A stretch of DNA of 64,000 bases. Origin: Geobacter sp. (lineage in GTDB: Bacteria; Desulfobacterota; Desulfuromonadia; Geobacterales; Pseudopelobacteraceae). Where the stretch lies: contig JANYBN010000014.1 in assembly GCA_025360785.1 (NCBI GenBank), positions 33,704 through 97,703 of the forward strand, read 5' to 3'. The first letter of the stretch is position 1. Every line of letters begins with the position of its first letter. This document shows, in pieces, positions 50,354 through 59,919 of the stretch. Both the position numbers and the translations under genes were made by a program. The notes beneath the pieces are model-generated. The model was given only the letters and a program-made list of their open reading frames with translations, was not told the DNA's origin and ran no database searches.

Positions 50354-50373
50354 GGAGCGCCTTACAGCGCTCC
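50354..50373 (-). terminator. Rho-independent terminator after coaD
   Basis: Minus strand GGAGCGC-TGTAAG-GCGCTCC followed by ATTTTTTT. Confidence 0.85.
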
Positions 50374-50390
50374 GAACTGGGTATGGGTTA

Positions 50391-50882
50391 CTACTGTAAT
50401 CCGTATTTTTGGCGCAGTGCCGTCTTCACTTCCGGCGGAACAAATTTGTCGATATCTCCGTTAAGTGAACACACCTCCTTAACAATTGAAGAGGAGAGAT
50501 AGCCGTACTGCAGGGATGTCATCATAAAAAGCGTCTCAATTTCCCGGCCAATACTACTATTCATCTGGGCTATCTGAAATTCGTACTCAAAATCGGATAT
50601 TGCCCGGAGCCCACGGATGATTACGTGGGCTCCGCAAGAAGAAACGTAATCTATCAAAAGTCCGCTGAATGTGTCAACGGTGACCCGACCCTCCCCTTTT
50701 ACAACATCCTGAATCAACCCTACCCGTTCTTCTGTTGTAAACAGAGCATTTTTCTGCGAGTTCCTGGCCACGGCAACAATAATTTCATCAAAGATCGTCA
50801 GACCACGCTTTATTATATCTATGTGGCCAAACGTAATCGGATCAAATGAACCCGGATAAACAGCGATTTTTTTCATTTTCAC
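50391..50882 (-). CDS. coaD: Phosphopantetheine adenylyltransferase
   Basis: AVYPGSFDPITFGHIDIIKRG, RGLRAISDFEYEFQIAQMN, SLQYGYLSSSIVKEV. Confidence 0.98.
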   Translation of the reverse strand: MKMKKIAVYPGSFDPITFGHIDIIKRGLTIFDEIIVAVARNSQKNALFTTEERVGLIQDVVKGEGRVTVDTFSGLLIDYVSSCGAHVIIRGLRAISDFEYEFQIAQMNSSIGREIETLFMMTSLQYGYLSSSIVKEVCSLNGDIDKFVPPEVKTALRQKYGLQ

Positions 50883-51451
50883 TCCACTATAAATAATTCT
50901 AGTGCTGTTTCTCCGTATACACGCCGATCAAAGCGCTTTAAACGACAATATGATTCCTGTAACGGGTTATGTACTGAACATTCTGCCACCAGAATGGATC
51001 CTGATTCTAAAATAACCGATGAATCTAGTGTTTCAATTACGCTCTGATACAATTCAGAAGCATATGGTGGATCAAAGAAAACAAGATCATAGGATTGTCC
51101 ACGACCAGCAAGAAAGTTTAAAGCCTTTACTGCATCCATAGCCAGTATTTCTAATCTATCCTTATAACAAGTAATTAGCACGTTTTTTTCAAGTGCTGCT
51201 TTAGCTATCGGGTTGCTCTCAATAAAGCAACATGACGCGGCCCCGCGACTTAATGCTTCAAGACCAAGACTACCAGAGCCTGCGCAGATGTCTAGAACAC
51301 GAATATCAGCAAAATCAATGCGGCTGGTAATAATACTGAAAAGTGCTTCTTTCACACGATCGGAGGTGGGCCTGGTTGTTACTCCGGGCGGAGCAAACAA
51401 TTTCCTGCCACGACAGTTTCCTGCTATGACCCGCATACATTCAGTCCTCAA
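50879..51451 (-). CDS. rsmD: 16S rRNA (guanine966-N2)-methyltransferase RsmD
   Basis: MRVIAGNCRGRKLFAPPGVTTRPTSDRVKEALFSII, VFFDPPY. Confidence 0.95.
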   Translation of the reverse strand: MRTECMRVIAGNCRGRKLFAPPGVTTRPTSDRVKEALFSIITSRIDFADIRVLDICAGSGSLGLEALSRGAASCCFIESNPIAKAALEKNVLITCYKDRLEILAMDAVKALNFLAGRGQSYDLVFFDPPYASELYQSVIETLDSSVILESGSILVAECSVHNPLQESYCRLKRFDRRVYGETALELFIVE

Positions 51452-51540
51452 GCTCGGATTTCAGGGGGGAAGCTAACGCAAATAGCGTGATTGGTCAAGT
51501 ACGAAGAGTTTGTGGGATAATATGTGGAGTAGAAATCACC

Positions 51541-53526
51541 TTATTGCTCCGGCCTGAGCCCCTCGGCAACCACCTCGGCAATATCTCTCACCCGAGTTTG
51601 ATCAGCCTGCAGATCTTTGAGGCCATCGGTAAACATGGTCAGGCAATACGGGCAGCTGACGCAGAGCGTGTCCGGCTTGTTTGCCAGTGCCTCCTCAATA
51701 CGGTTCAGGTTAATCCGGGTTCCCTGCTGTTCTTCCAGCCACATCCGGCCACCTCCGGCCCCGCAGCAGAATGAGTTTTCCTGGTTACGTTCAAATTCGA
51801 TGGGGGCAGTACCGGTTGCAGTGGCAATGACCTGACGTGGGGGCTGGTAGATATCGTTATGGCGACCGAGGTAACAGGAATCATGAAGAACAATCCTGCC
51901 AAAATCGGCTACCTGGTGGTTAAGTTTCAACTCGCCGCTGGTGAGCAGCTTGTCGATCAACTCGCTGTGGTGAATAACTTCCAGCTCAAGTCCATACTGT
52001 CTATAATCGTTTTTCAGGGTGGTAAAGCAGTGGGGACACTGGGTGATGACCTTGGTGACTCCCTTGTCTTTGAACAGCTGGACGTTCTGCTTCGCCATCC
52101 GGTCAAAGACATATTCGTTTCCAAGTCGGCGCAAGGAATCGCCGCAACAAAGTTCTTCCTTACCCAGAATCCCCCAAGAGATCCCGGCTGCGTCCAGAAT
52201 AGTGGTCAGCGCCACCGTGACGTGCTTCTGCCTTGAGTCGAAAGAACCGGCACAACCGACATAAAGCAGGTATTCCGTTTCATTGGCCGCAAACGTTTTG
52301 ACCGCCATGGTTGAATACCATTTGGTACGATCAGTCGGGGCAATCCCCCACGGATTGGAGCGCCCCTCCATGTTCTCGAAAAGACTGAGCAGCTCCTCCG
52401 GGAAACGGGCTTTCATCTGTACCAGATGCCGCCGCATTTTGACTATTTTCGGCATCTGTTCGATAAAAACCGGACAGGCGGCCATGCAGGCTCCGCAGGT
52501 CGTACACGACCAGATTGCGTCTTCGGAAACACTTCCCTCCCCATCACCGATCAGCGGCTTATCTGCCTTAAATGTCTCCTGATCGAATCGACCATTGAGC
52601 AGGTTAGTCTTGATGTCATGTATTACCTGGCGCGGATTAAGCGCCTTGCCGGTGGCAACAGCCGGACAGACTCCCTGACATCGCCCGCACTCGGTGCAGG
52701 AAAATCCGTCGAACAGGTCTTTCCAGGCCAGTTGATCCACACTGCCGGCACCAAAGCTTTCTCCTTTTGCGAATTCCTCCCGCGACTGGGTGTTCGGCTT
52801 ATCCAGACCGGCAAAGAAGCAGTTGGGGATGGCGGTGAGGATATGCATATGCTTGCTGTGTGGTAGATAGTTCATAAACAGCAGCAAAATAATGACGTGC
52901 AGCCACCAAAAGAACGCGGCGAGCGATTGCAGCCCCTCTGCCGGTACTCCAGCCATGGCATAAGCTGCCAGGGAGGATAACGGCATGTGGGAGCCGGGTG
53001 CTTTACCCGTAGCGACCATGGTGCCATGGAGACCGAAGTAGGCGAGCATGAGGAGGGCAATGCAGCCAAGAATAAGGAAGGCCTCCAGACTGCGGGGAGA
53101 TGTGTAGGAGGTCGCCATGTACTCCGGGGCAAAGAAGATTCTCCTGATGGCAGCCAGTACCACGGCAGACAGGGCAATCAGTGAGACGACGTCAAAAGCG
53201 AGCAGCAGTGCGTGATGCAGCGGGTCTGGCAGCAAGACAAGACCGACGCCGGGGAAGAGACCCGCAAGGAGGAATTCACCATTGGCTATTAAGAGAATGG
53301 CAAAAGCCCAGAAGATAACGGCATGGTTCAGGCCGAACGACCTGGAGATGACACGTTTCTGCCCGATTGCATATAGAAAAACGCCCAGAAGCCGTTGCAA
53401 CGGATTCCGGAAGCGATCTTCCGGTCTGCCAACGTTGACCAGACTGATTCTACGGTAGCAACTCCAGCTAAAAATCAACAGGGACGCTATGAGCAGTGGT
53501 GCGTAGATGTATATATCAGGAGTCAT
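51541..53526 (-). CDS. Membrane Fe-S oxidoreductase (HdrD-like + NarI-like heme-b domain; ETF:quinone oxidoreductase type)
   Basis: N-terminal TM cytochrome b-like region, CTECGRCQGVCP and CTTCGACMAACP clusters, CCG domains (ELCCGDSLRRLGNE, SFCCGAGGGRMW); directly downstream of etfBA. Confidence 0.9.
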   Translation of the reverse strand: MTPDIYIYAPLLIASLLIFSWSCYRRISLVNVGRPEDRFRNPLQRLLGVFLYAIGQKRVISRSFGLNHAVIFWAFAILLIANGEFLLAGLFPGVGLVLLPDPLHHALLLAFDVVSLIALSAVVLAAIRRIFFAPEYMATSYTSPRSLEAFLILGCIALLMLAYFGLHGTMVATGKAPGSHMPLSSLAAYAMAGVPAEGLQSLAAFFWWLHVIILLLFMNYLPHSKHMHILTAIPNCFFAGLDKPNTQSREEFAKGESFGAGSVDQLAWKDLFDGFSCTECGRCQGVCPAVATGKALNPRQVIHDIKTNLLNGRFDQETFKADKPLIGDGEGSVSEDAIWSCTTCGACMAACPVFIEQMPKIVKMRRHLVQMKARFPEELLSLFENMEGRSNPWGIAPTDRTKWYSTMAVKTFAANETEYLLYVGCAGSFDSRQKHVTVALTTILDAAGISWGILGKEELCCGDSLRRLGNEYVFDRMAKQNVQLFKDKGVTKVITQCPHCFTTLKNDYRQYGLELEVIHHSELIDKLLTSGELKLNHQVADFGRIVLHDSCYLGRHNDIYQPPRQVIATATGTAPIEFERNQENSFCCGAGGGRMWLEEQQGTRINLNRIEEALANKPDTLCVSCPYCLTMFTDGLKDLQADQTRVRDIAEVVAEGLRPEQ

Positions 53527-53556
53527 GTCATGGACCTCACAACTAATTGAAATTTT

Positions 53557-54870
53557 CTACTGCTGTTTCATTTCCCGAATCTCACGGGTGAGTTCAGGCA
53601 CAACCTGGAACAGGTCACCTACGATGCCGTAAGTTGCCACTTCAAAAATGGGCGCTTCCTTGTCACGGTTGATGGCGATAACCAGATCCGAATCCTGCAT
53701 GCCGACCAGGTGCTGGATAGCCCCGGAGATACCGCAGGCTATGTATATTTTTGGTCGCACTGTCTTCCCGGTCTGCCCCACCTGGCGATCATGGGGCATC
53801 CATCCGGCATCAACCGCGCTGCGGGAGGCTGCGACAACTCCGCCCAATTCATCAGCCAAATCCTGCAGTATGGCGAAGTTGGCCGGCCCCATCATGCCCC
53901 GGCCACCGGAAACGATGAATTCTGCGCCGGCAATATCCACGGCGTCTTTTTTATGTTCCCTGATGATTTCGATCACCTTGGAGAGGACATTTTCTTCTTT
54001 GACAGCGCACACTTCGCGAATGATGGCGCCGCTTCTGCCACTCATTCTCTCGGGCATGGCCATGACGTGGGGCCGCACGGTGGCCATCTGGGGGCGAAAC
54101 CTGTCGCACATGATGGTGGCCATGATGTTGCCGCCAAAGGCCGGGCGGGTCTGCATCAGGTTGCGCTTGTCGTCGATCCCCAACCCGGTGCAGTCGGCGG
54201 TGAGGCCGGTCTTGACCACAGTGGCAACAGCCCCGGCCAGATCCCGGCCCAGGCCGGTTGCCCCCATCAAGATGATTTCCGGTTTATATTTGTCAATCAG
54301 CTGACAGAGTCCTTTCAAATAGGCTTCGGTGCGATAGTGCCGGAATACCGGCACGTCAATCAGATAGGCCTGATCGGCGCCATACGAAAACGCCTCGTCG
54401 CAGAGGTGTTCCACCTTCTCGCCCAGAACCACCGCCGACAAGGCAACCTTGAGGGTATCGGCCAGCTCGCGACCCTTGCCGAGCAGTTCCCACGACACCC
54501 TGGCAGCCTCCCCTTCGGTCTGTTCAACCAACACCCACACGCCGCGGAACGCTTCCAGCTTCATGGCCAGAGCTTTAGCTTCGGGGTCGTCATCCACGAT
54601 ACTGTCGTTGCCATCGTTCTGCAGTTCAGCAAGGATTTTCTGTTCTTCCGGCGTAAAGAGCATTTCAATGGCCTGTGCCGGACAGATCTTGACGCACTTG
54701 AGACAACCGATGCATTTATCGGCGGAGATGTCCGGCTCGCCGGCAGAGTCCATTTCAATGCAGTTAACCGGACATGAACTCTCACAGCGCGCTCCACAGG
54801 CAATACATTTGCCGGAGACAAGTTGTGCTTTGCCGCGAGGTTTTTTGATGGTTTTTTTTATTTCAGTCAT
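53557..54870 (-). CDS. etfA: Electron transfer flavoprotein alpha subunit with N-terminal ferredoxin domain
   Basis: CIACGARCESSCPVNC, CIGCLKCVKICP, then EtfA signature VSGGRGMMGPANFAILQDLADELGGVVAASRSAVDAGWMPHDRQVGQTGKTVRPKIYIACGISGAIQHLVGM. Confidence 0.96.
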   Translation of the reverse strand: MTEIKKTIKKPRGKAQLVSGKCIACGARCESSCPVNCIEMDSAGEPDISADKCIGCLKCVKICPAQAIEMLFTPEEQKILAELQNDGNDSIVDDDPEAKALAMKLEAFRGVWVLVEQTEGEAARVSWELLGKGRELADTLKVALSAVVLGEKVEHLCDEAFSYGADQAYLIDVPVFRHYRTEAYLKGLCQLIDKYKPEIILMGATGLGRDLAGAVATVVKTGLTADCTGLGIDDKRNLMQTRPAFGGNIMATIMCDRFRPQMATVRPHVMAMPERMSGRSGAIIREVCAVKEENVLSKVIEIIREHKKDAVDIAGAEFIVSGGRGMMGPANFAILQDLADELGGVVAASRSAVDAGWMPHDRQVGQTGKTVRPKIYIACGISGAIQHLVGMQDSDLVIAINRDKEAPIFEVATYGIVGDLFQVVPELTREIREMKQQ

Positions 54871-54880
54871 TGCCGGTTCC

Positions 54881-55693
54881 TTATGCGTGGAGAAGATCCT
54901 TGCTCAATAACTTGTGGATCAGAAGCTTGGCAGTGCCAACCGGGTCACCAAAGCCATCGCCAATGATCTCGCCTTTGTCCCGCTCGGGAGAAAATATTCG
55001 GCTGACCCAAGTTGGTGAACCTTTTAGGCCGCAGCTGTTTACATCGAGCCCGAGTACCGTGTTGTCCCACACCTGTACCTGGGCATCGGCTGAGTCAATC
55101 CGCATCGGCACGGTCGGATAACGAGGGCGGTTCAGCTCCCTGACGACGGTGAGCATAACAGGCAGGGGGGCCTCAACTATTTCGTAGCGTCCCTCCAGCT
55201 TTCGCCGCACTCTGATCGTCTTTTTGACCGGATCCAGACTTTCAATCCTGTCAACCAGAGTCAGCTGGGTATAACCCAGACGGGTGGCGATGCCGGGACC
55301 AACCTGGGCCGTGTCACCGTCAATGGTCTGCTTACCGCAGAGGACCACCCCCACCTCCTCCTGCTGATTGAGACGCAGAATCGCTGCGGAAAGGACGTTG
55401 CTGGTAGCCAGTGTGTCGGCGCCGCCAAAACAGCGGTCGGATAAAAGAATCGCGTCGTCCACTCCCAGTGCCAAAGCCTTACGCAGAGTGGCCTCGGCAT
55501 TGGGAGGCCCCATGGAGATGGCCGCCACTCGAAACCCGAATTGATCCTTGAAGTACAGAGCCTCTTCCAGGGCATGGGTGTCGTAAGGATTGACGATGAA
55601 CGGGATTCCTTCCCGCACCAGAGTGTTGGTAACCGGATCAATCTGGACCTGGGTCGTATCTGGAACTTGTTTGATACAGGCGACGACTAGCAT
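54881..55693 (-). CDS. etfB: Electron transfer flavoprotein beta subunit
   Basis: CIKQVPDTTQVQID, NPYDTHALEEAL, LCGKQTIDGDTAQVGPGIATRLG. Confidence 0.96.
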   Translation of the reverse strand: MLVVACIKQVPDTTQVQIDPVTNTLVREGIPFIVNPYDTHALEEALYFKDQFGFRVAAISMGPPNAEATLRKALALGVDDAILLSDRCFGGADTLATSNVLSAAILRLNQQEEVGVVLCGKQTIDGDTAQVGPGIATRLGYTQLTLVDRIESLDPVKKTIRVRRKLEGRYEIVEAPLPVMLTVVRELNRPRYPTVPMRIDSADAQVQVWDNTVLGLDVNSCGLKGSPTWVSRIFSPERDKGEIIGDGFGDPVGTAKLLIHKLLSKDLLHA

Positions 55694-56036
55694 GCGATTT
55701 CCTCATTAATTTAGTTGGCCGGAGGAGGTACTTCCCTCCGGCCTTGAAAGGAGCACAAATGGCAGTATGTGCCCGTCCAACACTCTTAAAACTATTTATA
55801 AACTCCGGCTTGCGACTAATTTCAGAAATTGCATTCTATTTTACGTTTACGTACATGTCAACCGAAATCAAAAAAACCCCGTTTGTGGAAGGTGAATTTA
55901 TTCCAGGACACCGGTACGCCCTGATCAGCGGTCTGCAGACTTTGCGTAAATTGCGATTACTGAATAATATTTGCGCCGCATTATTTAAAGTTTTGATTTT
56001 TGTAGCCAGAAATATATTTAATGCTAGTATAATCCG

Positions 56037-58205
56037 ATGATTAATAATTCGAATCACATACCGGCAATAGAAATTAATTTCAGATCGCTTGCGTCCCTGA
56101 TTACAGAGCTCAATATCGCCCGGCGCAATTGCGGTGCGTACCCTAAAGGGCATCCGGTCATTGCTGCGTCATTAGACAAAGCACTTCTGGCATACGAAAT
56201 ACTGCTGAATAAACAAGAGGGACTAACTCTGGGTGTAACCAGTGACGCTCTGATGGTTGATGGCGTTATTCTCGAAAAAAACAACCTAGTGTATCATGGT
56301 TTTTCACGTGCCCTTTTTGATCACGGCATTGGTGCACTCATTTTCCACAGTGGTATTACAATCGGGGAGCTCACAAACTTCACCACCATATTAGGGCTCA
56401 AGCGGGAACAGATTCTTAAGTATGGGGGTATTGAACAGGTTTGGGACAAAGCAGGCATAAAAGCGATTAAAATCAGGCCAATCCGTTATGACCTTTTCCA
56501 GGGAGTTGAAGAGAATTCAGTCACCGCCGACCGCACCATATTATCCGGAGAAGGATTATGGGACAGATTTGCGAAAGAACTTACACTTAACGAATTGTCT
56601 TATGGAAACAGCGACTCTACAAGTCTTGATCCTGAGATTCTTGCTAAAATGTTAAATCGGCAATTTGCCCTTGGAAGCATTAATGAAACGGAAATTCGCG
56701 AGGCTATTACCAATTTTCTGGCGCCCGATGACGCTGACTCGCCTTCCGAAACTATTTCCGGCAAGCCCTACCAGAAACTGGCAACATTCTTCAGCAGTTT
56801 ATCCCCGGAACTTCGCAGGCAATTCCTTGAAAGCACCTTCGGGGCCAATAGCCAGAACCGTCAAAATGCCGCAGAACGCATTCTCACCAACCTTTCCGAC
56901 AGCGCAATACTTGAAACCATCGAAGAAATCAATCACGACAATCTCAGTGTATCTCCGGTCGTGTTCGGGCTTTTACAACGCCTCGGACAAAATATCAGAT
57001 CGACTCAAGTCAATTCCGAAGATTTCTTTGAGGATGACAATCTTTCCAGTAAAATGAAAACTATTTTCCGGGAGCATGCCTCGGAAGAATTTGTACCTGA
57101 AGATTACCAGAAAAGACTTAACCACTTTATCGCCTCAGACCAGATTCCACGGCTTGATATTGAAGAAATAACCAACTTAACAATATCACTTGATAACCGC
57201 TCAATTGAAAACAGTATCGGGCAAATCCTGATGAACCTGATGCGTGAAGGTATTGAAACGCCCGAAGAGCGCAAGCTGTTATTGCACAATCTCAGTGACA
57301 TATTCGGCTTTTATCTGCAAACCGGAGACTATGGTCAATTGCATTCGATGATTGACCAACTGAATGACGGCACATTCCCTGTTGATATTCAGGATCGCCT
57401 ACGTGATGAATACTGCCGGAGCGAATTTCTGGAAGAGATTCTGGATGGACTCACCATCTGGGGTAAACCACGCTATGGTGATATACGCTCTCTGATCCAA
57501 AAAATCGGCAGCCATTTTGTTGAGGCGATTCTGGACCGTTTGTCGGAAGAAAAGAATATGTCGATCCGACGTTTTTACATGGATTGCCTGACTGAAATGG
57601 GGTCGGTGACGCGTGAGCCGATTGTCAACCGACTGCATGACAAGCGCTGGTATTTTCTGCGCAACCTTCTGATTATCCTTACTGCCCAGAATGACCCGTC
57701 TGTTGTGACGCGTATCAGGCCTTTGCTCCGGAATATCGACCCCAGACTGCGTCATGAGGCTCTCAAATCACTGGTACACTTTCGTGATCCTCAAGCAGAA
57801 AAACAGATTCTGGATGATCTGGACAGCAATAACCAGGAACAGCAGGCTGCTGCTATTCAATTAGCTGAACGATGCACAGCACCAGCCATTGCAGCCAAAC
57901 TGGCCGGCATGCTGGCATTGGGTGGTTTTTCACAAATTGAATGTGAAAGAAAAAACGCCCTTGTTAATACACTGGGGGAAATAGGCAGGGCCGAAGTTTT
58001 GCCGGTGCTAGCGAAGATCCTCAGTTCCAGAAGCCTACTATATTCACGACAACTGACAAAACTGAAAACATCTATTATTCTTTCCCTTCCAAAATATCCG
58101 CCCAAAGTTTCCAGACCCATACTTGAGCATATCGCAGACGGTTCCGGTGAAACGGCCAGATTGGCGATAGAAACGTTAAAAATAATTTCCGGGAAATCCA
58201 CATGA
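56037..58205 (+). CDS. HEAT-repeat protein with uncharacterised N-terminal domain
   Basis: C-terminal HEAT-like repeats (RLRHEALKSLVHFRDPQAEKQILDDLDSNNQEQQAAAIQLAERC); N-terminus resembles 58202-59353. Confidence 0.75.
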   Translation: MINNSNHIPAIEINFRSLASLITELNIARRNCGAYPKGHPVIAASLDKALLAYEILLNKQEGLTLGVTSDALMVDGVILEKNNLVYHGFSRALFDHGIGALIFHSGITIGELTNFTTILGLKREQILKYGGIEQVWDKAGIKAIKIRPIRYDLFQGVEENSVTADRTILSGEGLWDRFAKELTLNELSYGNSDSTSLDPEILAKMLNRQFALGSINETEIREAITNFLAPDDADSPSETISGKPYQKLATFFSSLSPELRRQFLESTFGANSQNRQNAAERILTNLSDSAILETIEEINHDNLSVSPVVFGLLQRLGQNIRSTQVNSEDFFEDDNLSSKMKTIFREHASEEFVPEDYQKRLNHFIASDQIPRLDIEEITNLTISLDNRSIENSIGQILMNLMREGIETPEERKLLLHNLSDIFGFYLQTGDYGQLHSMIDQLNDGTFPVDIQDRLRDEYCRSEFLEEILDGLTIWGKPRYGDIRSLIQKIGSHFVEAILDRLSEEKNMSIRRFYMDCLTEMGSVTREPIVNRLHDKRWYFLRNLLIILTAQNDPSVVTRIRPLLRNIDPRLRHEALKSLVHFRDPQAEKQILDDLDSNNQEQQAAAIQLAERCTAPAIAAKLAGMLALGGFSQIECERKNALVNTLGEIGRAEVLPVLAKILSSRSLLYSRQLTKLKTSIILSLPKYPPKVSRPILEHIADGSGETARLAIETLKIISGKST

Positions 58206-59353
58206 ACAGCGTCAATCAGCATATCCATGATTTTCTGCGCAATCTGCTTTCAGCCACTGCCAATGCGACTCTGTACGGCACGGAGCATCCCCAGGTGGCG
58301 CGACTCTCTTCACAAGCTTATTCAAGTATCTGTACACTACTGGAATCCAGGGCCGATATCACGTTGCTGGTTGTGGAGCATGAATTAATAATTGATGGAC
58401 AACCTCAGGATCTCACCCTTTTCCTCAATCGCTTCACTCAGATTCTGAAATCTCGCGGAATAGGTACCCTCAAACTCCTGACCGGCATAACTAAGAGCGA
58501 AGTTAATGCGTTGATCTGTGGACTTTCCAAAAACCAGGATAATGACGTGCAGGCGATGACATCATCCGACCACGTCCGTTACGGCAAAGTAGACCTTCGC
58601 GTTTCCGGATTACCCGGGGATGCCGATCTCAACGAATCAAATAAACCTGTGATCACGTTGCCGGATATGCCGCGTGAAGAGTTGGCCCGTTTCATGGAAA
58701 TCTATGAGACCGTCAAGAATAAGCATAAACTTCAGATCAACGGCGTGTTTGATGTCGTGGCAGGCTTTATTGACGTTTTTAAAAAGGAGGGGAAACCGCT
58801 TCTCTCTATGGCAGCTCTGCGGGATACGGACGAATACACATTCACCCACTCTACTAATGTTTGTGTACTCAATCTGGCTCAATCCATGGCGCTAGGTATC
58901 GAGGGACAATTATTAAACGACATCGGTGTTGCGGCCATGCTGCACGACATAGGCAAACTATATATTCCCGAAGAGATTCTTACCAAAAAAGATTCACTGA
59001 GTGACGCTGAATTCGCAATAATGAAGCAGCACCCGGTCAAAGGATCCCGGCATCTGCTTGAAACTTCAGGAGTACCTAAACTTGCAGTCATAACCGCCTA
59101 TGAGCATCATCTTAAATTCAATCTAAGTGGTTATCCAAAAGTTTCACCAGGTTGGCAGCAAAACATCTGCAGCCATATGACAACTATTTCCGATTTTTTT
59201 GACGCTTTGCGAACCAGACGTTCCTATCGCGAACCTATGTCGATGGAGGATATATCCGGACTAATGGTGGATATGATGAGCACAGATCTGCACCCAACCC
59301 TGACACGTAATTTTCTGCGGATAATGTCTGGGTTAATCGATACGGCAGACTAA
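58202..59353 (+). CDS. HD-GYP-type phosphohydrolase with uncharacterised N-terminal domain
   Basis: MLHDIGKLYIPEEILTKKDSLSDAEFAIMKQHPVKGSRHLLE, EHHLKFNLSGYPKV. Confidence 0.9.
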   Translation: MNSVNQHIHDFLRNLLSATANATLYGTEHPQVARLSSQAYSSICTLLESRADITLLVVEHELIIDGQPQDLTLFLNRFTQILKSRGIGTLKLLTGITKSEVNALICGLSKNQDNDVQAMTSSDHVRYGKVDLRVSGLPGDADLNESNKPVITLPDMPREELARFMEIYETVKNKHKLQINGVFDVVAGFIDVFKKEGKPLLSMAALRDTDEYTFTHSTNVCVLNLAQSMALGIEGQLLNDIGVAAMLHDIGKLYIPEEILTKKDSLSDAEFAIMKQHPVKGSRHLLETSGVPKLAVITAYEHHLKFNLSGYPKVSPGWQQNICSHMTTISDFFDALRTRRSYREPMSMEDISGLMVDMMSTDLHPTLTRNFLRIMSGLIDTAD

Positions 59354-59355
59354 TA

Positions 59356-59919
59356 CTAATTCTCCATAGCCTCCTGTTCGCACTCCGCAATCATGCCGGC
59401 AATTTCATCCTCCGCTATATCAGGAAGCACAAACGTACCTCTGGAATCCTTTTCCACCCGGCTTATGCCTGGATAGCGTTTTTCGAGCACCTTTATTTCC
59501 ATAGCCTGATCTTTAACAGTCGCCAGCAGTCGTCTGTTTTCTGCTTCCAGGTTAAACTTTTCCACAGCCGACAGCAGGGCAAAGCGGAGCTGCGTATCAT
59601 CCCACGGTTTGGTAAAAAAACGATATATTTCGCCCTCGTTAACCGCTCGCATGGCCGCCTCAAGAGTCGCATGACCGGTAAGCAGAATCCGGACTGTGTG
59701 AGGAGAACGGCGCCTGACCTCGGCAAGTAGTTCCGACCCCTGCATCCCCACCATACGCTCATCCGAAACTATTGCCTTAACAGTCCTGCCTGCCATTATT
59801 TCAAGCGCCTGGAGTCCACCGGACGCCGTCAATATATCATACGGATCATCAATCAGAGCGCGGGTCAATGCAGACAGAACATTGGCCTCGTCGTCCACCA
59901 GCAGGATTGTATCTTTCAT
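59356..59919 (-). CDS. Response regulator (REC domain)
   Basis: ILLVDDEANVLSAL, AIVSDERMVGMQGSELL, FTKPWDDTQLR. Confidence 0.92.
   Translation of the reverse strand: MKDTILLVDDEANVLSALTRALIDDPYDILTASGGLQALEIMAGRTVKAIVSDERMVGMQGSELLAEVRRRSPHTVRILLTGHATLEAAMRAVNEGEIYRFFTKPWDDTQLRFALLSAVEKFNLEAENRRLLATVKDQAMEIKVLEKRYPGISRVEKDSRGTFVLPDIAEDEIAGMIAECEQEAMEN

Noticed and set aside
53710-54777. 355-aa ORF on the plus strand
   Set aside because: Antisense to etfA; low-complexity H/G/D-rich translation typical of the complementary strand of a GC-rich gene.
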